Shown: positions 59,552 through 64,000 of the stretch, piece after piece
Layout: each line of letters begins with the position of its first letter
How positions within the stretch are numbered: the first letter of the stretch is position 1
NCBI RefSeq assembly: GCF_900109375.1
Contig: NZ_FOAB01000004.1
Location: forward strand, 434,001 to 498,000
From: Aquimarina amphilecti
GTDB taxonomy: Bacteria > Bacteroidota > Bacteroidia > Flavobacteriales > Flavobacteriaceae
Direction of reading: 5' to 3'
Length of the DNA stretch: 64,000 nt
Program-made: the position numbers and the translations under genes
The notes under the pieces: model-generated
The model's input: the letters and a program-made list of their open reading frames with translations, nothing else
Database searches by the model: none
What the model was told of the DNA's origin: nothing

Positions 59552-60808
59552 ATGTTAAAAAAGAAAAAAGCTTTTTATCTTTTCATATTTTATTTATTAC
59601 CTATTCAATATACCGCGGCACAATTACCATATTATGAAAAGGTAACGTATAAGAAGAACTCTGAAAGAAGTATTATTGCAAAAATAATAGATGACCTAGG
59701 TTACAAATACTATTGGGTAACTGATAGTTTACTGAGTGATGAGTTGAGTACTAATTTTTATTCAGGAAAATTACCTAGATTGTTATTAGAAGATGCTTAT
59801 CAAATGTCTGAAAATATTATCAATTCTGTTTCGGATAAAGTAGAGAAATCTAAACTAAATAAGGGAGAAACCTCATTTGATGAAATGAGAAAGAATACAT
59901 TATTAAACTTAAAAGAGGCTAGTAATAAATTCATTAATAATAAAGAAACACTGCTTTTTTTAAATTGGAATGATTTTAAAAATGCTATTATATATGCAGA
60001 TGCTTACTGTGATCAAATTATTTTATTTAGAAATGATGTAGGAAATCCTTACTCACCAAAACAAAGTGATATAAAAAAGAATAAAAGTAACTCTCAGATT
60101 TTTGAAGAAAGTATTGGAGCTGATGGCATAACAAATAAACAGTGGAAGAAAATTATGGAGCGGGGTGGTGGATATGGTGCTCATGATAGAATTAGATCTA
60201 CCAGCAGAAAGAATCAAGAAACACTTATAAAACTAAAAAAGAAGGAAAGAGCTTCTATTAAGACTGGAAATCTAGAGAAAATTAAAATAACTACTAATAG
60301 TGTAGACGGACTTACTTATGTTTACTCTAGTTTCCCTCCTAAACAATTATCTTTTTTGTATAATAATGATAATGATTTGGTAAGAGGACTTGTGGATTGG
60401 GTTATTTATATAAATTCAGGAAATTCAGTTGAATTATCCGAGATGTTAAGAGTGGGCTTAGATAACGAAGTTTTTATTGATTATAATATCAATCAATCGT
60501 TAGTGAAAAATAGATATAGAGATATTATTGATCAAAATAATAATAGAGTTCGATTAGAATTTTCTGCAACACACTTTGATAAAATTAAATTTTCTAATGT
60601 TAAAATCACGAAAGTAACTATTAAAAAATCTCTTATTCGATTTTTTGGTGAAACAGATAATTCTAATGAACAATCTGAAAAAGAAGTAATAATTATTTTA
60701 AAACATATTGAAGGAAATTTATTAAACAGAATAATAGATAATATAAACCAAACACGGAAGGGATTAAATGAGTATGACGATACTATATTGAATCTAAGTA
60801 AATATTAG
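59552..60808 (+). CDS. Secreted protein of unknown function, DinB-like N-terminal stretch
   Basis: A 418-residue protein with a signal peptide (MLKKKKAFYLFIFYLLPIQ, cleaved before AAQL). Residues about 48-95 (LGYKYYWVTDSLLSDEL; AYQMSENIINSVSD) vaguely resemble the first helices of DinB-like bundles. Residues about 195-235 are basic, and the C-terminal 170 residues are of mixed alpha/beta character. I see no catalytic motif and cannot assign a family with confidence. It is the lowest-similarity large ORF of the window. A degenerate hairpin repeat follows. Confidence 0.6.
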   Translation: MLKKKKAFYLFIFYLLPIQYTAAQLPYYEKVTYKKNSERSIIAKIIDDLGYKYYWVTDSLLSDELSTNFYSGKLPRLLLEDAYQMSENIINSVSDKVEKSKLNKGETSFDEMRKNTLLNLKEASNKFINNKETLLFLNWNDFKNAIIYADAYCDQIILFRNDVGNPYSPKQSDIKKNKSNSQIFEESIGADGITNKQWKKIMERGGGYGAHDRIRSTSRKNQETLIKLKKKERASIKTGNLEKIKITTNSVDGLTYVYSSFPPKQLSFLYNNDNDLVRGLVDWVIYINSGNSVELSEMLRVGLDNEVFIDYNINQSLVKNRYRDIIDQNNNRVRLEFSATHFDKIKFSNVKITKVTIKKSLIRFFGETDNSNEQSEKEVIIILKHIEGNLLNRIIDNINQTRKGLNEYDDTILNLSKY

Positions 60809-60819
60809 CATTATAATAA

Positions 60820-60856
60820 ACCTCAATCATCACTAATCGGTTTCCAGTGGGTATAC
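60820..60856 (+). repeat. Dispersed intergenic hairpin repeat, copy H (weak, truncated)
   Basis: CACTAATCGG, TTTCCAGTGGGTATAC resembles the hairpin plus GATAC portion of copies A/B but is short. It lies about 12 bp after the stop of the unknown secreted protein. Confidence 0.25.
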
Positions 60857-60875
60857 ATAAAGAAATATATAATAA

Positions 60876-61772
60876 ATGAAAAATGCTCTTTTACTTGTAA
60901 GTATATTGTTTACTATGTCCTTAACGGCACAAATTTCGAAATTAACAAACCCCAAATTAAGTCCGTTTCAAAAAACAGAAATTAAAATAGGAATTGTAGA
61001 TGTCTCTTTAGAATATTCACGTCCTTCGATGCGCGGAAGAAAAATATTTGGGGCTCTAGAACCGTATGATAAAGTTTGGCGTACCGGAGCAAATAAGAAT
61101 ACTAAAATAGTTTTCTCGGATTATGTAATAATAGGAGATGTCGAAGTGGCTCCTGGAACATATACTATTTTTACGAAGCCATCGGTTGATACATGGGATG
61201 TATATTTTCATGCCGAAATAGATGAATATGGTGTGCCAGATACATTTAACCCTAAAAATAGTATTGTGCAGCTTAACGTTCCTGTGATAAAGTTAGATAA
61301 AGAAATAGAAACTTTGGGGATAACATTTGATAATTTGACCGCCAATGCCGCAATCTTGAACATTTCTTGGGAAAAAATAAAAATAGCAGTACCTATAAAA
61401 ATACCTACAGATAAAATTTTAAAAAATTACCTTTCTAAAAAGAACACTTCTCTTTCACGAGAATATAGTTTAGCAGCTTATATATATTTTGATAAAGAAA
61501 AGAATAGTAAAAAAGCACTTGCAACAATTAAAAAGTCAATTGAAATTGAGGAGAAAGGAATGTCTTTCGAATTATGGCTTAAAAATGCAAACCTAGAAGA
61601 TCAGCGATTAGCATATAATTACTATTTGAAATCTCAAATATTATACGATTTAGATGAAAAGGAAGAAGCCATAAAATCTGCAAGACAATCTCTAATCATC
61701 GCAGAAAAAATAAAAAGTGAATATTATATCAATACGAATACAGAAAATATTAAAGCATGGGGTAAACAATAA
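60876..61772 (+). CDS. DUF2911 protein with C-terminal helical repeat
   Basis: A 298-residue secreted protein (MKNALLLVSILFTMSLTAQ). DUF2911 core at about 35-170: VSLEYSRPSMRGRKIFGALEPYDKVWRTGAN and DYVIIGDVEVAPGTYTIFT. The C-terminal 100 residues are helical with TPR-like pattern (FDKEKNSKKALATIKKSIE; LKSQILYDLDEKEEAIKSARQS). Function is unknown; many Bacteroidota have it. It precedes the redox pair. Confidence 0.85.
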   Translation: MKNALLLVSILFTMSLTAQISKLTNPKLSPFQKTEIKIGIVDVSLEYSRPSMRGRKIFGALEPYDKVWRTGANKNTKIVFSDYVIIGDVEVAPGTYTIFTKPSVDTWDVYFHAEIDEYGVPDTFNPKNSIVQLNVPVIKLDKEIETLGITFDNLTANAAILNISWEKIKIAVPIKIPTDKILKNYLSKKNTSLSREYSLAAYIYFDKEKNSKKALATIKKSIEIEEKGMSFELWLKNANLEDQRLAYNYYLKSQILYDLDEKEEAIKSARQSLIIAEKIKSEYYINTNTENIKAWGKQ

Positions 61773-61783
61773 AACTCTATAAA

Positions 61784-61791
61784 TATTTTTG
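61784..61791 (+). promoter_or_regulatory. Possible -7 element upstream of TlpA-like gene
   Basis: TATTTTTG matches TAnnTTTG and lies 54 nt before the ATG at 61846, but no -33 element is seen. Tentative. Confidence 0.3.
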
Positions 61792-61845
61792 CTACAAATT
61801 AAACCTTTTTGTAAACAGTTAGTCTAAAGACTAAATTACCTGTTA

Positions 61846-62361
61846 ATGTATAAAAGTATTCTTTTAATTATTCCTTTTCTGTTTTTTGGATTTACTACCA
61901 AAACTAACTCAGATATGGTATTTGAAAACGTAGATGAGTTAGATATTCCTATATATGACTTTGATTCATTGGAACCTCTGTTATACACCAAAACTAATAA
62001 AACTCATATTATTAATTTTTGGGCTATGTGGTGCGCTCCATGTGTTAAAGAGTTACCTGTTTTTCAAGAATATGAAAAAAATAATCCTGATGTAGAATTG
62101 ATTTTGGTAAGTCTTGATTTTCCAGAAGACATTGAAAAAAAACTTAAACCTTTTTTGGAGAAAAAGAGAATCTCATCAAAAGTTGTTTTGTTAAGCGATC
62201 CAGATGCAAATAGTTGGATAAATAAAATTGATCCAAATTGGTCTGGAGCTATTCCTTTTACAATAATATTCAATAATAAAGAGAGATCTTATCATGAACG
62301 ATCTTTTGAAGATGTTAAAGACTTAGAAAAAGTAATTAATACCACAATAAATAGTAAATAA
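61846..62361 (+). CDS. TlpA/ResA-type thioredoxin-fold disulfide reductase
   Basis: A 171-residue secreted protein (hydrophobic start MYKSILLIIPFLFFGF). The thioredoxin motif is FWAMWCAPCVK (CAPC, from about residue 62). Fold-typical NPDVELILVSLDFPE and GAIPFTIIFNN (cis-Pro region) are present. It reduces periplasmic disulfides, as in cytochrome maturation or stress. It is 1 nt before the next thioredoxin-like gene, so they form an operon. Confidence 0.9.
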   Translation: MYKSILLIIPFLFFGFTTKTNSDMVFENVDELDIPIYDFDSLEPLLYTKTNKTHIINFWAMWCAPCVKELPVFQEYEKNNPDVELILVSLDFPEDIEKKLKPFLEKKRISSKVVLLSDPDANSWINKIDPNWSGAIPFTIIFNNKERSYHERSFEDVKDLEKVINTTINSK

Positions 62362-62362
62362 G

Positions 62363-63061
62363 ATGAAAAAAAGTAATATCACTTTAGTAGTAATTCTAAT
62401 TTTGTGCAGTTTTTTAGTCACCAATAATGTATACGCTCAAGATAGGAAAGGTCCTCCGCCAAATGGTGAGCGCAAAGGTCCTCCAAGAGGAGGGCACGGT
62501 CCAGAACAAACAAAAACACTAGAAGAAATAGGAGGATATAAAATAGGAGAGACCGCATCTAATTTTAGTCTTAAAAATGTGGACGGTACTATGTTTTCTT
62601 TATCAGATATCGATAATGCAAAAGGTTACATCGTAGTTTTTACTTGTAATGAGTGCCCATTTGCAAAAATGTATGAAGATCGATTAATTCAAATCCACAA
62701 TCAATACGCTCCAGAAGGTTATGCTGTAGTAGCAATTAATCCAAATATCAATGAAGGTAATACAAAAGAAAATTTCAAAGCGATGCAAAGTAGGTCTAAA
62801 GAAAAAGAGTTCCCTTTTGTATATCTAGCGGATGAACAACATAATGTATTTCCAAAATATGGGGCTGTAAGGACTCCTCATGTTTTTCTTTTAGATAAAG
62901 AAAGAAAAGTACAGTATATAGGAACTATAGACGATAACGCAAGATTTGCTAATGATGTGAAGGTAAAATATCTTGAAAACGCTATAGAAGCACTTCAAAA
63001 AGGTGAAAAACCAAAAGTGAATTTTACTAAAGCTATAGGATGCCCTGTTAAAGCGATTTAA
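62363..63061 (+). CDS. Redoxin/thioredoxin-fold protein with Pro/Gly-rich linker
   Basis: A 232-residue secreted protein. Signal peptide to about residue 26 (VTNNVYAQ), then a Pro/Gly/Arg-rich stretch at 27-50 (RKGPPPNGERKGPPRG), then a redoxin domain. The active-site region is FTCNECPFAKMYEDR (C-x2-C), and TPHVFLLDKERKVQYIG is the AhpC/TSA-like C-terminal half. It follows the TlpA-like gene by 1 nt and probably works with it in thiol-disulfide handling in the envelope. Confidence 0.88.
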   Translation: MKKSNITLVVILILCSFLVTNNVYAQDRKGPPPNGERKGPPRGGHGPEQTKTLEEIGGYKIGETASNFSLKNVDGTMFSLSDIDNAKGYIVVFTCNECPFAKMYEDRLIQIHNQYAPEGYAVVAINPNINEGNTKENFKAMQSRSKEKEFPFVYLADEQHNVFPKYGAVRTPHVFLLDKERKVQYIGTIDDNARFANDVKVKYLENAIEALQKGEKPKVNFTKAIGCPVKAI

Positions 63062-63098
63062 GTAGAGTAAACTATTTTATAATACCATTTATAGAGAA

Positions 63099-63137
63099 AT
63101 AGCGATTCGAGTTTTAATTCGAGTCGTTATTTTTTTC
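63099..63137 (+). terminator. Rho-independent terminator after redoxin operon
   Basis: A 15-bp stem (63099-63113 with 63116-63130, three G-U pairs) is followed by TTTTTTTC. It is about 38 nt after the redoxin stop and before repeat copy I. Confidence 0.9.
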
Positions 63138-63150
63138 TGTAAATATTTTA

Positions 63151-63290
63151 TTCCCTCGCTAGTATTAGTCTGTTATTAGGGATAATATAAGTAAGTAATC
63201 ACATAAAAGAGTTATAGATTCTGTTTGATATGTTTATGCTTAACTAGTTTAAAACTAAAAGGAACTAGTATGCGGAAATAATAAGAAAAC
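63151..63290 (+). repeat. Dispersed intergenic hairpin repeat, copy I
   Basis: TTCCCTCGCTAGTATTAGTC and TGTTATTAGGGATAATATAAG, then AAAAGAGTTATAGATTCTG and TTTGATATGTTTATGC, align with copy A in order and orientation. It lies after the terminator and before the Yip1 gene. An extra ACTAGTT/AACTAGT pair lies at its end. Confidence 0.65.
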
Positions 63291-63340
63291 TGAGTAACAT
63301 TTAGCTGTGTTATGACACTTACATATAAATTAGGAATTAA

Positions 63341-63991
63341 ATGAATAATGAGTTAACAGATTCTGAAAATAGTCAGAGTTTAACAGATAAAGACATTTTT
63401 GTAAAAATTTGGACTTCTCCAAGAACAGTCTTTAAATTTATAAATGACAATCAGTATGATAAATATGTAAATATTCTTTTGTTCTTTGCAGGAATTTCTA
63501 GAGCATTTGATAGAGCATCTTTAAAGGATACTGGAGATACAATGTCTCTATTTGCTATAATAGGTTTTTGTGTTTTTTTTGGTGGGCTTTTGGGATGGAT
63601 ATCATATTATATTTATTCAGCATTGCTTAGTTGGACGGGAAAATGGATAAAAGGTCAAGGCGATACAAAATCTATTTTACGAATTATCTCCTATGCTATG
63701 ATTCCTGCAGTAATAGGACTGATTTTTCTCATACCGCAAATAGGAATATATGGTAATGAAATGTTTAAATCCAATGGAGATATAGTAAGTGCAGGACTTG
63801 TTTCGAATATCTTTGTTTATGGAGCTTTAATTTTAGAATTTATTTTAGGGATTTGGACAATTATCTTTTGTGTTGTTGGTGTCTCCGAAGTTCAAAAATT
63901 ATCAATTGGAAAAACAATTTTGAATCTATTATTACCATTTTTTGTTTTCATGATTCCTATAGTTATTATTATCTTGATTTTTCAAATTTGA
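63341..63991 (+). CDS. Yip1-family membrane protein
   Basis: A 216-residue membrane protein with five hydrophobic segments after a soluble N-terminus (IFVKIWTSPRTVFKFI, the Yip1-typical entrance helix). The core is LLGWISYYIYSALLSWTGKWI, YAMIPAVIGLIFLIPQIGIYG and GIWTIIFCVVGVSEVQKLS, which match Yip1-like domains. Bacterial function is unknown. It ends 9 bp before the window edge and appears complete. Confidence 0.85.
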   Translation: MNNELTDSENSQSLTDKDIFVKIWTSPRTVFKFINDNQYDKYVNILLFFAGISRAFDRASLKDTGDTMSLFAIIGFCVFFGGLLGWISYYIYSALLSWTGKWIKGQGDTKSILRIISYAMIPAVIGLIFLIPQIGIYGNEMFKSNGDIVSAGLVSNIFVYGALILEFILGIWTIIFCVVGVSEVQKLSIGKTILNLLLPFFVFMIPIVIIILIFQI

Positions 63992-64000
63992 TAAAACATT

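Overview
The window is AT-rich chromosomal DNA from a marine-type member of Bacteroidota, most likely Flavobacteriaceae (an Aquimarina-like genome is my guess, not proven). The evidence is a T9SS type A C-terminal sorting domain, a TonB-dependent receptor with a CarboxypepD_reg-like N-terminus, DUF4159/MoxR/BatA-type operons, short intergenic leaders without Shine-Dalgarno sequences, and a TAnnTTTG-type -7 element. I see no rRNA, tRNA, CRISPR array, transposase or integrase.

Layout. 1-4918 (minus) is a sugar-oxidation operon: GMC dehydrogenase, gluconate-2-dehydrogenase subunit-3-like partner, TIM-barrel lipoprotein, NupG-type permease, and a Gfo/Idh/MocA oxidoreductase cut by the window edge. 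A divergent Hyi-like TIM-barrel protein follows. 6570-10091 (minus) is a three-gene biotin-dependent acyl-CoA carboxylase operon, probably propionyl-CoA carboxylase. 10351-13766 holds a LysE exporter, a DUF1761 protein, a YdjM-like hydrolase and a FemAB/GNAT-like protein. 14034-20587 is a signalling locus: four single-domain response regulators arranged as a duplicated canonical/atypical pair, then a TonB-dependent receptor translationally coupled to a YfiR-domain histidine kinase. 20662-23101 holds small genes: a helical 73-aa protein, DinB, an orphan double-glycine-leader peptide and a uracil-DNA glycosylase. 23641-34652 is a TldD/TldE pair followed by a six-gene MoxR/DUF58/BatA-type operon. 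A candidate structured RNA of about 125 nt precedes TldD.

From 34.8 kb to the end the region looks accessory: mostly plus-strand, individually spaced genes. They include an AAA/TOPRIM ATPase in a cassette-like unit, a T9SS-secreted DUF4832 protein, two Crp/Fnr regulators, AraC, ZIP, DoxX, thioredoxins, two beta-lactamase-fold serine hydrolases, a trypsin-like protease, AsmA, DUF2911 and Yip1. Many of these genes are separated by copies of a dispersed hairpin repeat lying just 3' of stop codons.

Most noteworthy are the duplicated receiver pairs linked to the receptor/YfiR-kinase, the dispersed same-strand hairpin repeats, the attC-like hairpin at the 3' end of the AAA/TOPRIM gene, a gapless 115-nt leader shared by two adjacent genes, and one domain shared between a neighbouring beta-lactamase-fold protein and a trypsin-like protease. 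Start codons were re-chosen wherever the longest reading frame began at an implausible upstream TTG/GTG or Met.
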